DNA of 37,039 nucleotides from Methanolinea sp. (GCA_025453675.1 JALOPW010000018.1:1-37039); one strand, 5' to 3'. Counted from the stretch's first letter, positions 25,916 to 34,249 are shown. Translations and numbers: made by a program. The notes: generated from the sequence alone by a model not told the origin.

Positions 25916-26740
25916 ATGGATACTCTGGAGATCTATGATCAGCATGCCCGGCTGATCCACTCCATCTATAACTCCCGTCTCAAGATACAGGTACTGCTGA
26001 CCCTGCTCCAGGGGAAGGCTTCACTTTCCCGCCTGAGAGGTGTCACAGGGAGCACTTCGCAGGCCATTATTCCAAAGATCAGGAGCCTTGAATCCCTCGC
26101 CCTCGTGGAGGCAGAGGGATATGAATACCGTCTCAGTGCACTCGGCCGGGTGGTTGCCGCAGAGGTGAGGACCTACATCACCCTTATGGGGGGGATCGGC
26201 TCGCACCAGCAGTTCTGGGCTTCGCATGATCTCTCGGGACTACCCCCCAAATTCCTGGCCAGGATCGGCGAACTCCAGGTATCAGAGGTCCAGTATGATA
26301 CGACCGTGGATATGTTCTCTGTCTACACGCATTACCTGACCATCCTTGAGGAGGCGGCCTATATCCACGGCATCTCGTCTGTCGCGAGTCCTGGGCTGGC
26401 CCAGTTCCTCACGGATAAAGTCCGGGAAGGGGTGACTGTCGAGCTGGTGGTGAACGAGGAGGTGATCGGGATCCTGAAACAGGAGCCCTATGCCAGCAAT
26501 TTGAAAGAACTCTCATCATCCTCCAATTTCAGGGTATGGGTTACAGGGGAGAGCCTGAGGGTGGGGCTCACCGTCACTGACAGGAACCTCTCCCTCGGCC
26601 TGTTCAAAAAAGACAGCAATCTCTACGACAGTTCATCCGACCTCTTCAGTGCCGACCCCGAGGCGGTCGGATGGGGCGAAGACCTGTTCATCCATTTCCG
26701 TAAACGTGCATCCTCCCTCGATATTTCCGATGCCTTTTAG
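25916..26740 (+). CDS. FilR1-type winged-helix regulator (former DUF1724)
   Basis: Protein of 274 residues from ATG 25916 (MDTLEIYDQ). An in-frame TTG at 25895 is less likely. The N-terminal winged helix (about 15-85) reads SRLKIQVLLTLLQGKASLSRLRGVTGSTSQAIIPKIRSLESLALVE. The C-terminal part (about 115-265) with VDMFSVYTHYLTILEEAAYIHGISSVASPGL and GVTVELVVNEEVI matches the methanogen regulator domain first described in FilR1 of Methanosaeta. It likely senses a small ligand or phosphorelay signal and controls transcription. It lies just downstream of UbiA on the same strand; its targets are unknown. Confidence 0.82.
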   Translation: MDTLEIYDQHARLIHSIYNSRLKIQVLLTLLQGKASLSRLRGVTGSTSQAIIPKIRSLESLALVEAEGYEYRLSALGRVVAAEVRTYITLMGGIGSHQQFWASHDLSGLPPKFLARIGELQVSEVQYDTTVDMFSVYTHYLTILEEAAYIHGISSVASPGLAQFLTDKVREGVTVELVVNEEVIGILKQEPYASNLKELSSSSNFRVWVTGESLRVGLTVTDRNLSLGLFKKDSNLYDSSSDLFSADPEAVGWGEDLFIHFRKRASSLDISDAF

Positions 26741-26779
26741 GAGTCCGGACCGCTCCCGATACCGGCATTGCACCTCTTT

Positions 26780-27406
26780 TCATCCCCATGGAATCCAGAT
26801 CAAGGCGCTTGCCAGGTAATAGAGCCCGAAAATCAGGAGGAAAAGGCCACATCCCCGCAGGATCCAGGCATATACCCGCTCGTCAAAAATCCTTCTCCCC
26901 TGGTGGATGCTCGCTGAGACCAGGGTGTACCACCCAAAGTCGGCCGACCAGTGACCGAGGAGGAAGGCGATGGCAAAGAAGAACGCCTGGCTTGCGGCTG
27001 CCAGGACCAGGGCACTGCCAACTGTGAACCACCACATCCAGAAGTAGGGATTCGAGATGCTGGTGATCGCTCCTGCCAGGCAGGGTGTCATCACGGCCGG
27101 TTCTGCCTGTCCCTCCGGGATGGAACCTCCAGCACCCCGTAGTGTCATGAGCCCAAAGATGACCAGCGCAATACCCCCGATAGCGGCAATGGCGGGCGCA
27201 TACTCCTGTATCGAAGTCACCGAGCCAATCCCGAGAATGAGGATGAAAAATATTGCTGCCTCAACGAGCGCGTGCCCTGCACAGACCCTGGGGCCGGCGC
27301 TCCACCCGCCCCGGGCCGAGGAGTTGATGGTTGCCAGCAGCATGGGCCCGGGGACAAGCGCCCCGGTCAGCCCGATGATAAGCCCGAGGAGGAATGTCTG
27401 GAGCAT
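26780..27406 (-). CDS. LysE/RhtB-family exporter
   Basis: Membrane protein of 208 residues, the usual length for LysE-type amino-acid or small-solute exporters, with six hydrophobic segments. The start MLQTFLLGLIIGLTGALVPGPMLLATI has the typical GALVPGP near TM1, and ISNPYFWMWWFTVG precedes TM4. ATG 27406 was chosen because the open frame before it lacks membrane character. The substrate is unknown. It converges on the FilR1-type gene. Confidence 0.85.
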   Translation of the reverse strand: MLQTFLLGLIIGLTGALVPGPMLLATINSSARGGWSAGPRVCAGHALVEAAIFFILILGIGSVTSIQEYAPAIAAIGGIALVIFGLMTLRGAGGSIPEGQAEPAVMTPCLAGAITSISNPYFWMWWFTVGSALVLAAASQAFFFAIAFLLGHWSADFGWYTLVSASIHQGRRIFDERVYAWILRGCGLFLLIFGLYYLASALIWIPWG

Positions 27407-27704
27407 GAATACAGGTTCCTGCCAAGTGTTGGTGTTGATGGGTAATGGGTTGTGCGGTGTCCCCGGGAGGAGCCGTGCGGTACTCTCATTCATCGATCCT
27501 GCAAGTCCTCCTGCGGATTCCGGATCGAAGCATCCTTGCCTCAAGGTGCCCTATCCTCATTCATGCACTGTTTCGTGCAGGAAGGGGTGCTTCATCTCTC
27601 CTTCCTCTCGACGAAGAGGGATCTGCAGGCTCATCCGGGCCCGGGCACTCCTGTGGTGGTGATCTCCCCTGTCGCCTGATATCTCCTCCTCTCCGGAATC
27701 CGCG
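27407..27704. other. Gap of about 300 bases between divergent LysE and uracil-DNA glycosylase genes
   Basis: No gene is supported here. It holds a TCGATCC/GGATCGA inverted repeat (27493-27499 and 27522-27528) and a small TGCAC/GTGCA hairpin near 27560-27580. Open frames on both strands are low-complexity and unconvincing. Promoters for both genes should lie inside but no clear TATA box was seen. Confidence 0.3.
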
Positions 27705-28292
27705 ATGGCGTCTCTTGCCAATCGGATCAGCACCTGCCGGCGCTGCGATCTCTGTGCCTCGCGGGCAAGGACGGTACCAGGTGAAGGGCCTGTCCCCTGC
27801 CTCATCATGCTGATCGGAGAGGGACCCGGGCGAAAGGAGGACGAGAGCGGGAGGCCGTTTGTCGGTCGGGCAGGGGCTATCCTCTCGGGGCTTCTCCGGG
27901 ATATCGGGCTCTCGAGGGAGGAGGTGTTCATCACCAGCGTCGTAAAGTGCCGTCCGCCGGGGAACCGTGCCCCGAAGAGGGAGGAGATCGCCTCCTGCAT
28001 CCCCTATCTCGATCAGCAGATAGCCCTCCTTTCGCCCCTTATCCTGGTCCCGATGGGGCGGATTGCCGTCTCTGCGATCTTCGGGAGGTATGGCATCCCT
28101 TTCCCCTCGTTCAAGGAGGTCAGGGGGAGGAGATATCCGGTCCGTGACAGGGAGGGTGGACCGGAGATGGTCATTCTCCCTGTCTACCACCCTGCGGTGA
28201 TCACCCACAATCCCCCGGCCAGGTCAGCCCTCGAAGAGGATTTCCGGAGGCTCGCGGAGTGTCTCGATGGCCTCCAGGGGAAGGACAGGTGA
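27705..28292 (+). CDS. Family 4 uracil-DNA glycosylase (Fe-S type)
   Basis: Protein of 195 residues that removes uracil from DNA to start base-excision repair. Four cysteines for the 4Fe-4S cluster are at C11 and C14 (CRRC), C82 (KCRPPGNRAP) and C98. The active-site loop GEGPGRKED (38-46) followed by PFVGRAG is the family-4 form, with Gly replacing the usual Ala in GEAPG. The late motif VYHPAVITHNP is the HP-loop. It is single-copy here with a possible terminator downstream. Confidence 0.9.
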   Translation: MASLANRISTCRRCDLCASRARTVPGEGPVPCLIMLIGEGPGRKEDESGRPFVGRAGAILSGLLRDIGLSREEVFITSVVKCRPPGNRAPKREEIASCIPYLDQQIALLSPLILVPMGRIAVSAIFGRYGIPFPSFKEVRGRRYPVRDREGGPEMVILPVYHPAVITHNPPARSALEEDFRRLAECLDGLQGKDR

Positions 28293-28313
28293 ACTGTGAG
28301 GCATACTGTTGAT

Positions 28314-28334
28314 TGCCGCCCGGGGAGGCAGTTT
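28314..28334 (+). terminator. Hairpin plus short T-run after the uracil-DNA glycosylase gene
   Basis: TGCC (28314-28317) pairs with GGCA (28327-28330) with two more GC pairs inside, followed by GTTTTG. It lies 21 bases past the stop. Confidence 0.35.
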
Positions 28335-28400
28335 TGAAAAGTGGAGACTCATTCCCCTGCTTCAGGGTGAGAGGGAAAAACCAAAGATCGTCCAGACCTT

Positions 28401-28425
28401 AAAAAATGGGATTTATTTCATCCCA
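28401..28425 (-). terminator. Hairpin-T6 terminator after the lipoprotein gene
   Basis: On the minus strand TGGGAT and ATCCCA (28420-28425 and 28407-28412) form a 6-bp stem with a 7-base loop, directly followed by six T residues (28406-28401). It begins 7 bases after the stop codon, a textbook arrangement. Confidence 0.6.
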
Positions 28426-28432
28426 AGAGCGT

Positions 28433-29074
28433 TCAGGGCAATTTCGCCGCGGACTTTTTGGCCAGGTCGTAGACGAGGTTCTCATCTGTATCTGTTCCGA
28501 TGACCATGATGATCTCGTACAGGTCCCCCTTCCCGAAGATGACCAGGTACCCCTTGATCGGGGCCTCTGCCGGGGGGAACTCGAACCGGTAGGCTGCACT
28601 TGCATCTCCAAGAGCAGGACCTGAGAGTGCGGTGAGGTTGCCGGCAGCAATCTCGGGGATCTGGTCTTTGAACACTCCCTCAATCGTCTCGGAAGTCGCA
28701 TTCAGGGAGTAGCGTGAGATCGCCTGGTCAACCATCGTTGAGTTATTCGCATCCCCTGTAGCAATCGAGAGTGCGTATCCCTGCAGGTAACAGAGATCAT
28801 TCACAGGACAACTCTCCACGCCGGGGAGCATCTCGCCCTCGTAAACGAGAGAGTATCCCTCGGGAAAATCGGTGGGGTCCAGGATCAATCCCTTCAGGGT
28901 GGAGAGAGAGGGAACGCTTTCGGGAGAGACCCCTTGAGTGCCGGCGGGACCCGGCCCGGATGTCGTCGGCTGTGGGGTTGCCATGGAGGCGGGGGCAGTC
29001 GAGGTGCACCCTGCACCATAGGCCAGGACCGCTGCGAGTGAGAGGAGTAAAAGGAGTACATATGCTGTTTTCAT
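28433..29074 (-). CDS. Secreted lipoprotein-like protein, unknown function
   Basis: Protein of 213 residues with a cleavable signal: a hydrophobic stretch (4-19) and a lipobox-like AYGAGC with C23 as the probable lipidated or cleavage-site cysteine. A Ser/Thr/Pro-rich linker (24-55) precedes the mature domain. The domain contains a CPVNDLC pair, several N-glycosylation sites (NNST, NATS, NLT) and a C-terminal VIFGKGDLYEIIMVIG. It is similar in layout to the many anchored surface proteins of Methanomicrobia, but I do not know the family. A possible TATA element (GATAAAAAGG) lies roughly 40-50 bases upstream. Confidence 0.75.
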   Translation of the reverse strand: MKTAYVLLLLLSLAAVLAYGAGCTSTAPASMATPQPTTSGPGPAGTQGVSPESVPSLSTLKGLILDPTDFPEGYSLVYEGEMLPGVESCPVNDLCYLQGYALSIATGDANNSTMVDQAISRYSLNATSETIEGVFKDQIPEIAAGNLTALSGPALGDASAAYRFEFPPAEAPIKGYLVIFGKGDLYEIIMVIGTDTDENLVYDLAKKSAAKLP

Positions 29075-29194
29075 GAAAATCTTCTTTTAATAGACCAGTG
29101 TATGCAGGAATAAACCTTTTTATCGATTTGTGACATTCACGCGGAGAGATATGAGGGGGCTTTCGCAAGATGCATGCTCCACTGTGGCAAGCCG

Positions 29195-29293
29195 GAGGCA
29201 CCTGGATGGTCTGTCCGGAAGATCCCATGGTCGGAGTCCGGGACCGAACCGCCCCTTCCAGGTGGGCACATGCCCGCCCTTGAAGGGTGCCTC
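29195..29293. ncRNA. Multi-branched inverted-repeat structure, RNA candidate
   Basis: In the 303-base gap between two minus-strand genes several stems nest without conflict. GAGG (29195-29198) pairs with CCTC (29290-29293). CACCTGGA (29199-29206) pairs perfectly with TCCAGGTG (29257-29264) and encloses GTCCGGA/TCCGGGAC (29213-29219 and 29237-29244). GGGC-acat-GCCC (29264-29275) forms a separate hairpin sharing one base. No tRNA, SRP or RNase P motif fits. The strand is undecided. Confidence 0.3.
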
Positions 29294-29312
29294 ATGCACA
29301 GGTGTTGAAGAG

Positions 29313-29350
29313 AAAAAAAATTCCAGGATACAGGCAAAAGGGAAAAAAAA
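29313..29350 (-). terminator. Two T8 tracts downstream of the small membrane-protein gene
   Basis: On the minus strand two runs of eight T residues occur, at 29350-29343 and 29320-29313. The first begins 27 bases after the stop of the membrane-protein gene. Double U-tracts are a common archaeal termination layout. Confidence 0.5.
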
Positions 29351-29377
29351 GATGATTCTGCCGATCAGCAGGGTCGG

Positions 29378-29755
29378 TCAGGCTTTCCCGAAGTACGCCT
29401 TCACATTCGCCTGGAAGAGGTACCAGAGGATGATCCCGGAGATGATGATGCCGACAATCGCACTCCACCCGCTGGTGAAGAGGCTCACGATACCCATCAC
29501 CAGGCTGATGATGGTGATGATGACTCCCACCGTCCAGACCCATCCCCATGCCTTGAAGCACCCGACTCCAAGGATGATCTCGATAATCCCGACGATTATC
29601 AGTATAAATCCAAACACAAGCCCGATTATGCCTCCGATGGGTCCTGCAAGCACTGCCCCGAGCGCGGCAAGGCCAAGCCCGCCGAGTAATAAGACCAGCC
29701 CTCCGATAATCCAGAGGATGCCGATAATCGTGACACCAAGTGGTCGTTCTGCCAT
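29378..29755 (-). CDS. Small polytopic membrane protein, unknown function
   Basis: Protein of 125 residues from ATG 29755 (MAERPLGVTIIGILWIIGG). It has four hydrophobic, glycine- and isoleucine-rich helices at about 7-28, 32-62, 65-90 and 95-115, and a short cytoplasmic end (NVKAYFGKA). Proteins starting RPLGVTIIxILWIIGG are widespread in methanogens without assigned function. The 20-residue upstream extension of the open frame is ignored because it lacks a ribosome site. Confidence 0.7.
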   Translation of the reverse strand: MAERPLGVTIIGILWIIGGLVLLLGGLGLAALGAVLAGPIGGIIGLVFGFILIIVGIIEIILGVGCFKAWGWVWTVGVIITIISLVMGIVSLFTSGWSAIVGIIISGIILWYLFQANVKAYFGKA

Positions 29756-29992
29756 AGGTGAGGCTTCACGATGCAAGGTAATAAACGTTTGGCTGAACGC
29801 AGGGGATCCGTCCATTTCCTGCGCTGAAAAGGGAAAGTATGAGAATATTTGCCCTATGATGCCACGCGGGACAATAGAGAATCAGTCGGATATCCCCCCA
29901 GAGGGACACACCTATTCACTATAGAGACCCCCCGCTTATTTATGTGTCAAGACAGCCCCTGTTGATCACACCCCCCCATTTTTTACAGCGTG

Positions 29993-30667
29993 TCAGGTAT
30001 CCCTGGAAAGGACCACAAAGGCAATCACCGGGATCGCGTAGAGGACTGTGATCGGGATCTCCCCGAAAGAGACATCCAACCAGTCAAGGAGGAGCCCGGC
30101 AACCGCGGTGATGGGGAGGAGCATCAGCCGGATCGAGAGGTTGCTGACGATCCCTGGCGCTGTTTTCGGGAGAAGCAACCTTTCAAACCGGGATGCATGC
30201 CGCCAGAGGATGACCATCATCACCCCGGAGATGAGGATATTTGCATGGAAGAGCACCGCGTAGGGGATATTGACATCCGAGTACGTCCACAGGAGAGAGG
30301 TCAGGGGGATGAAGACGAGGGAGAGGAGGTATCCGAACGAGAGGTATACAAACCCCCGGTCAAGGACCCGCATGTGGCGCAGCATCTCGAAGAAGAGGAT
30401 ATAAAAAATGACCATCATCACGAAGGTGAAGACGAACACGATCCCGTCGCTCGTGACCTGGTCGATGTACTGGATCAGGAAGGGGAGGTCATCCCCGGGG
30501 ATGTATCGCGGGAGCGGGAAATTGTTCTTTACGATGAGGGTCATTACAAAGGCAAAGATGCCGTTGACAAGGATCTCGAACATGTCCTGCGGGACAGGGC
30601 CCGGGCAGCACTGGCAGGCATTACCGTTCCTGTCGGGAGGCCTCTCTAGAGAAATGCCCGGGATCAT
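29993..30667 (-). CDS. TMEM175-like (DUF1211) channel subunit B
   Basis: Membrane protein of 224 residues with six hydrophobic helices, of the TMEM175/DUF1211 potassium-channel-like family. The start at ATG 30667 is fixed by an ATGA overlap with the upstream paralogue; ATG 30583 (MFEILVNG) is the alternative. The TM1 signature reads ILVNGIFAFVMTLIV, where family members usually have FSDGVxAI-x2-T. The helix-one Asp is Asn, and the arginine before it is missing. Only about a quarter of the residues look shared with its neighbour. Channel activity is inferred from family, not shown. Confidence 0.72.
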   Translation of the reverse strand: MIPGISLERPPDRNGNACQCCPGPVPQDMFEILVNGIFAFVMTLIVKNNFPLPRYIPGDDLPFLIQYIDQVTSDGIVFVFTFVMMVIFYILFFEMLRHMRVLDRGFVYLSFGYLLSLVFIPLTSLLWTYSDVNIPYAVLFHANILISGVMMVILWRHASRFERLLLPKTAPGIVSNLSIRLMLLPITAVAGLLLDWLDVSFGEIPITVLYAIPVIAFVVLSRDT

Positions 30668-31347
30668 CTCTCCTCCCCCCGTGGAACCATCTCTCTCCCG
30701 CGGGAGTAAATCGTCGTCAGGGCATAGGCGAGCAACGTGACCAGGTAAATGCCCTGGGTGTGGGGAAGGTCCATGTTGGCGAGGAGAATCCCCATGATCG
30801 CGGTGGCCGGGAGGTACAGGATCTTCAGGGTAGTACACTCCATCTGCACCCGGCTCATCCCCGGCCGCCTGATCGAGGGTTCACGGAAGATATGCCACCA
30901 TTCGAGAGCGAGCAGGACCCCGACAGCCAGCATATTCACGTGGAAGAGGACGTGGAATATGGACTTCCCCGGGAAGATCACGTTCATATGGCTGGAGACA
31001 GGGATGAAGATCAGCATCATCATCAGGGCCATGTGAAGGTAGAGGTAGAGGCGGTCGATCCGTGCCAGCTGGTGGAAGAGGTGGAACATGACCACCCAGA
31101 TGATGGCGATGATCAGGAACGCATTCAGGAAGCTGAAAATATCCGGGAGCTGGATATATCCGAATTCATCCGCCGTGACGTGTGCCAGGTAATCCTGGAA
31201 CGAGGGCATCCTGATATTCCTGAAAAGGAGGAGAAGGGTGAAGGCAGAGATGGCATTCGTCAGCCTGCCGATGTTGACCTTTGTGATCGGCCCTTCGCCA
31301 GGTGTCGCATTATCCATATGGAAAGAGAAGGTTACTGCCCCTTGCAT
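30664..31347 (-). CDS. TMEM175-like (DUF1211) channel subunit A
   Basis: Membrane protein of 227 residues, first of a coupled TMEM175-like pair. The TM1 signature is GRLTNAISAFTLLLLF: the arginine is kept, but the family Asp is Asn, as in the partner. Six helices follow, including LNAFLIIAIIWVVMFHLFHQL (TM2 region) and IFHVLFHVNMLAVGVLLALEWW (TM4 region). ATG 31347 has a TATA-like element 34-43 bases before it; ATG 31317 (MDNATPGEG) is also possible. Bacterial and archaeal TMEM175 form homotetramers. The coupled pair suggests a mixed assembly. Confidence 0.72.
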   Translation of the reverse strand: MQGAVTFSFHMDNATPGEGPITKVNIGRLTNAISAFTLLLLFRNIRMPSFQDYLAHVTADEFGYIQLPDIFSFLNAFLIIAIIWVVMFHLFHQLARIDRLYLYLHMALMMMLIFIPVSSHMNVIFPGKSIFHVLFHVNMLAVGVLLALEWWHIFREPSIRRPGMSRVQMECTTLKILYLPATAIMGILLANMDLPHTQGIYLVTLLAYALTTIYSRGREMVPRGEER

Positions 31348-31379
31348 CTTAAGTATCGCTGTTCAATCTCTCTTCCAAT

Positions 31380-32000
31380 TCAAATATTTTGGACCATCAG
31401 GGATATTCCTCCCGGGAGACCGGCGAAGAATGCCTCCCCGTCCACCATGAATTGATGGTAGGGGATATATGCCGCACATTCAAATCCGCATCGCTCACAG
31501 ACCCGCTTCGAGGCCGGCCCGGTGCAATCCGCAACGACCATCGAGAACCCGTTCGCTTTCGCCAGGGCAAGCGTGCACCGTATCAGCCGGGTGACGAGGC
31601 CCTGCCCCCGGTATTCCCGCCTGGCACCCCCCTGGAATATGTGGAGCACGGTTCCTGGCGCGACATCATGAAGATCCGGGCAACGGGATTCCAGCTCCTC
31701 GATGATCGCCATGCTCTCCCGGAAGAATGAGAGCAGCCTGGCCATCCCCGGTCCTGCCGCGTTCCAGTCGGTGGTCAGGTCACTTGAGAGAACAAATGCA
31801 ATCACCTCACCGGTCATCCTGTCGGTTGCAATATAACTCAAACCCAGATCTGCACAGGAATGGAGGTATTCCCGGGCATGGGGAAAGAACTCTTCCGGTC
31901 CGATTTTGTGATGACGGGTCATGGGTTCATCGTTCAGGAAGACATCGGTATAGAGTTCAGCCGTGGCATCGGCCATCTGGGGAGAGAGGATCTGATACAT
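31380..32000 (-). CDS. GNAT-family N-acetyltransferase
   Basis: Protein of 206 residues from ATG 32000 (MYQILSPQMADATAEL). The acetyl-CoA motif is RREYRGQGLVTRLIRCTLALA (R/QxxGxG form, about 130-150), followed by FSMVVADCTGPASKRVCERCGFE, the typical strand 5 and helix that end many GNATs. The substrate is unknown. The upstream extension to 32075 lacks support. It precedes the TMEM175-like pair on the same strand with a promoter-like element between. Confidence 0.82.
   Translation of the reverse strand: MYQILSPQMADATAELYTDVFLNDEPMTRHHKIGPEEFFPHAREYLHSCADLGLSYIATDRMTGEVIAFVLSSDLTTDWNAAGPGMARLLSFFRESMAIIEELESRCPDLHDVAPGTVLHIFQGGARREYRGQGLVTRLIRCTLALAKANGFSMVVADCTGPASKRVCERCGFECAAYIPYHQFMVDGEAFFAGLPGGISLMVQNI
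31381..31390 (-). promoter_or_regulatory. TATA-box candidate for the TMEM175-like pair
   Basis: On the minus strand AAAATATTTG lies 34-43 bases before ATG 31347, inside an imperfect palindrome CCAAAATATTTGAATTGG. The position fits archaeal promoters, though it overlaps the end of the GNAT gene. Confidence 0.4.
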
Positions 32001-32174
32001 ACCCGGATTTTGATCCTTTTTAAGAGGTTTTATGGAGAAATCGTTGCTCTTACATGAATGCAAGGGGGCTCTCATGGTATATCACCAGGAGTGCACCCCT
32101 GAAGCAGAATTGTATCCTTCCCCGGGCTCTGCTCCCTGGGGATATAGTGGTAACCCCGGTACCCGATCCCTGAT

Positions 32175-33245
32175 TCACTCTTGCTCCACTCCATCCTTCT
32201 CCTCCCCATCCTTCTCCTCCCCGAAGATCCGGTCCACGCCAAGTATGGTGTTCACCCATGCAAGGTCATCGCTGTACTGGACCATGATGAGTACCATCAG
32301 GGTGAGCGGGACGGCAAAGACCATCCCTGCGATCCCAAGCAGCCAGCCCCAGAAGATGACCGAGAGGATCACGACGAGCGCTGGGATCTCATAGGTCCGT
32401 GCGGCGAAGTACGAGAAGACCGGGTTCTCGACCACCAGGTTCAGGATGCATACGATCGCGATCACGGCCGCCGCCCCCCACACCCCAAACTGGAGCCAGG
32501 CAAAGAAGATAGCCGGGATCGCAGCGATAATCAGGCCGATATACGGGATGTAGGCGAGGACAAACGTCAGCACTCCCCAGAGGAGTGCGGCATGGACTCC
32601 AATGGCATAGAGCGCCCCCCCAAAGAGTGCCCCGTGGACCAGGTTCGTCTCGGTCCTGACCACGACAAAGTCAATCATGTACCGGCTCATCCGCGAGAGG
32701 TGGGCGGTCTTCTCACCGGTCATGCCCGGCAGGCGGGCGAGCCGCTCTGCCAGGCGCGGGGCCTCGAGCATCATGAAGAAGGTGGTAACCGCGATGAAAA
32801 AGAGGTAGAGGAGGAGCTCAGAGAGGTTCATTGCAGAGGAGAGGACCAGGCTGACGATGGACGCGAGATCAGGCGTGGAGGAAACGATTTCAGCCGGAAG
32901 CCCGGCCTTCCCGAGAATCCCTGCGATCTCTGCGATCCTTGAATTGAGCTCCGCCTGGTAGAGGGGAAGGTCCCGCATGAGGACCCCGAACGAATAGGCC
33001 GAGATACCGATAAGCGCCAGGACGGCGGCGATGGCAACAAGGGTGAGGATGGTGACCGAGAGGATGTCGGGGATGCCACTCTTTCTCATCCGGTCCATCG
33101 CGGGGCACGCGATCAGGGTGAGAATGAGAGAGATGACGACGATGGTGAAGATATATGCGCAGAATTTGAGCCCGATGATCACGATGAAGAAGAACCCTGC
33201 GAGCATCAGTGCGCGGGAACCGCGGGGCCATCCTGTCGGCAGCAT
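32175..33245 (-). CDS. AI-2E/PerM-family transporter
   Basis: Membrane protein of 356 residues of the AI-2E/PerM family, with about seven or eight helices: two N-terminal pairs, a soluble loop about 90-140, then TMs with FVLAYIPYIGLIIAAIPAIFFAW and ENPVFSYFAARTYEIPALVVILSVIFWGWLLGIAGMVFAVPL, the conserved C-terminal block. Members export varied solutes or sodium. Autoinducer transport is not expected in an archaeon. The C-terminus ends in a charged tail containing EEKDG twice, encoded by a 15-bp tandem duplication. Confidence 0.87.
   Translation of the reverse strand: MLPTGWPRGSRALMLAGFFFIVIIGLKFCAYIFTIVVISLILTLIACPAMDRMRKSGIPDILSVTILTLVAIAAVLALIGISAYSFGVLMRDLPLYQAELNSRIAEIAGILGKAGLPAEIVSSTPDLASIVSLVLSSAMNLSELLLYLFFIAVTTFFMMLEAPRLAERLARLPGMTGEKTAHLSRMSRYMIDFVVVRTETNLVHGALFGGALYAIGVHAALLWGVLTFVLAYIPYIGLIIAAIPAIFFAWLQFGVWGAAAVIAIVCILNLVVENPVFSYFAARTYEIPALVVILSVIFWGWLLGIAGMVFAVPLTLMVLIMVQYSDDLAWVNTILGVDRIFGEEKDGEEKDGVEQE
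32191..32220. repeat. 15-bp tandem duplication in the AI-2E-type gene
   Basis: CCATCCTTCTCCTCC occurs twice back-to-back (32191-32205, 32206-32220). It is in frame and encodes the repeated acidic EEKDG tail of the transporter. Replication slippage is the likely origin. Confidence 0.8.
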
Positions 33246-33505
33246 TGAAGGATTGTATCTCTCTCCTCCCTCTCAAATGTTTCCTGTCGGTTGCCGGAGT
33301 GGAGGGGAATGCCGGGTGCAGCAACCATCGGGAATAGTCAGTTGCAGCTTCCTGAAAGCCCCGGGAATCCATGTGTGGAGAGTATATCAGGAAAACCACG
33401 CGTGATGACCCGCGCTCTCTCTTCCGGCTTGCGTTGAAGGAACAGAACCCCGTGAATCATACATTACGGCATGGCAGGGAAGCAGGGCGGAAGATTTTCT
33501 ATGAC

Positions 33506-34249
33506 TTACACTTCGATGGTGAGGTCATCTGTCGCCGCAAGGAGTCCCGGGCATTCGCTGGCATAGGTATTCTGAATATCAAACCGCTCCTCAAGGGTGG
33601 TATACAGATGGGCGGCGAAATGGATCAGGGCGAGTCTCTTTCCATTGGCTTCTCTCGCAATGCGGATTGCCTGTTCGGGGTTCAAATGCGGCCATTGGGG
33701 GCTCTCTTCCCCTGGTTTTAACCCGCACTCGGTGATCAGGAGGTCTGCATCCCTGGCGAGTCGTACTGCATTGTCGCAGACGCCGGTATCGGTGCAGAAG
33801 GTGACGGTCTTCCCATCGAGGGTGACCCGGTACCCAAAACAGGGTACAGGGTGGACGAGGGGGCGGCACTCGACCTGGAAGGGGAGGTGGTGCGTCCCTT
33901 CGGCAAGTTCAATGAATTTTACCGGGTAGGGGAGTTGTTCGAATGGCACGGTGAACGGTTCCCTCACCAGGGACCGGAGCACTCCGGCGATCCCTGCCTG
34001 CCCGCAGATATGGAGAGGTTGCCTGAACCTGAATTTCATGAGGGTATGCAGCCCGGCAACGTGGTCCATGTGGAAATGGCTGATGAACAGGAACACCGGT
34101 CTCTCCTGGCTGATATAGTGATCGGCCTTCGCGAGGCCATTGCCAGCATCAAAAATGATATCGTAATGGTCGGACTGGACAAGCACTGAGCAGGTGTTTC
34201 CTGTGAGGGTATCATACCACCCGTTGGTCCCAAGAAAGGTAACCTTCAT
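33506..34249 (-). CDS. MBL-fold metal-dependent hydrolase (RNase Z-like)
   Basis: Metallo-beta-lactamase-fold enzyme of 247 residues. MKVTFLGTNGWYDTLTGNT opens the fold and HFHMDH at 58-63 is the zinc signature. Further ligand motifs are HPVPCFGYRV, FCTDTG (D as bridging ligand) and LIHFAAHLY near the end. It resembles the RNase Z/arylsulfatase-like branch but lacks a clear exosite arm. The substrate is unknown. ATG 34249 is chosen to start at the first strand; ATG 34258 is only three codons earlier. Confidence 0.85.
   Translation of the reverse strand: MKVTFLGTNGWYDTLTGNTCSVLVQSDHYDIIFDAGNGLAKADHYISQERPVFLFISHFHMDHVAGLHTLMKFRFRQPLHICGQAGIAGVLRSLVREPFTVPFEQLPYPVKFIELAEGTHHLPFQVECRPLVHPVPCFGYRVTLDGKTVTFCTDTGVCDNAVRLARDADLLITECGLKPGEESPQWPHLNPEQAIRIAREANGKRLALIHFAAHLYTTLEERFDIQNTYASECPGLLAATDDLTIEV

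Noticed and set aside
29221-29280. GGTTCGG-like T-arm on the minus strand suggesting a tRNA
   Set aside because: The conserved A of the T-loop is absent and no acceptor, D or anticodon arms fit around it.
29130-29924. Plus-strand 264-codon frame rich in Pro, Ile and Met
   Set aside because: It is antisense to the small membrane protein and reads as the usual shadow of a hydrophobic gene.
29990-30649. Plus-strand 219-codon highly charged frame
   Set aside because: The Asp/Glu/His/Val-rich composition is the antisense shadow of the TMEM175-like gene, which has clear helices and motifs.
30668-30838. 57-residue extension of the second TMEM175-like protein
   Set aside because: It lies inside the upstream paralogue in another frame and is Pro/His/Asp-rich; the ATGA overlap at 30664-30667 marks the real start.
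32191-32220. Short tandem repeat considered as part of a CRISPR array
   Set aside because: Only two adjacent copies with no spacers, inside a coding region.
33371-33721. Plus-strand 116-codon frame between the AI-2E-type and MBL-fold genes
   Set aside because: Half of it is antisense to the MBL-fold gene and the rest lacks protein-like features.
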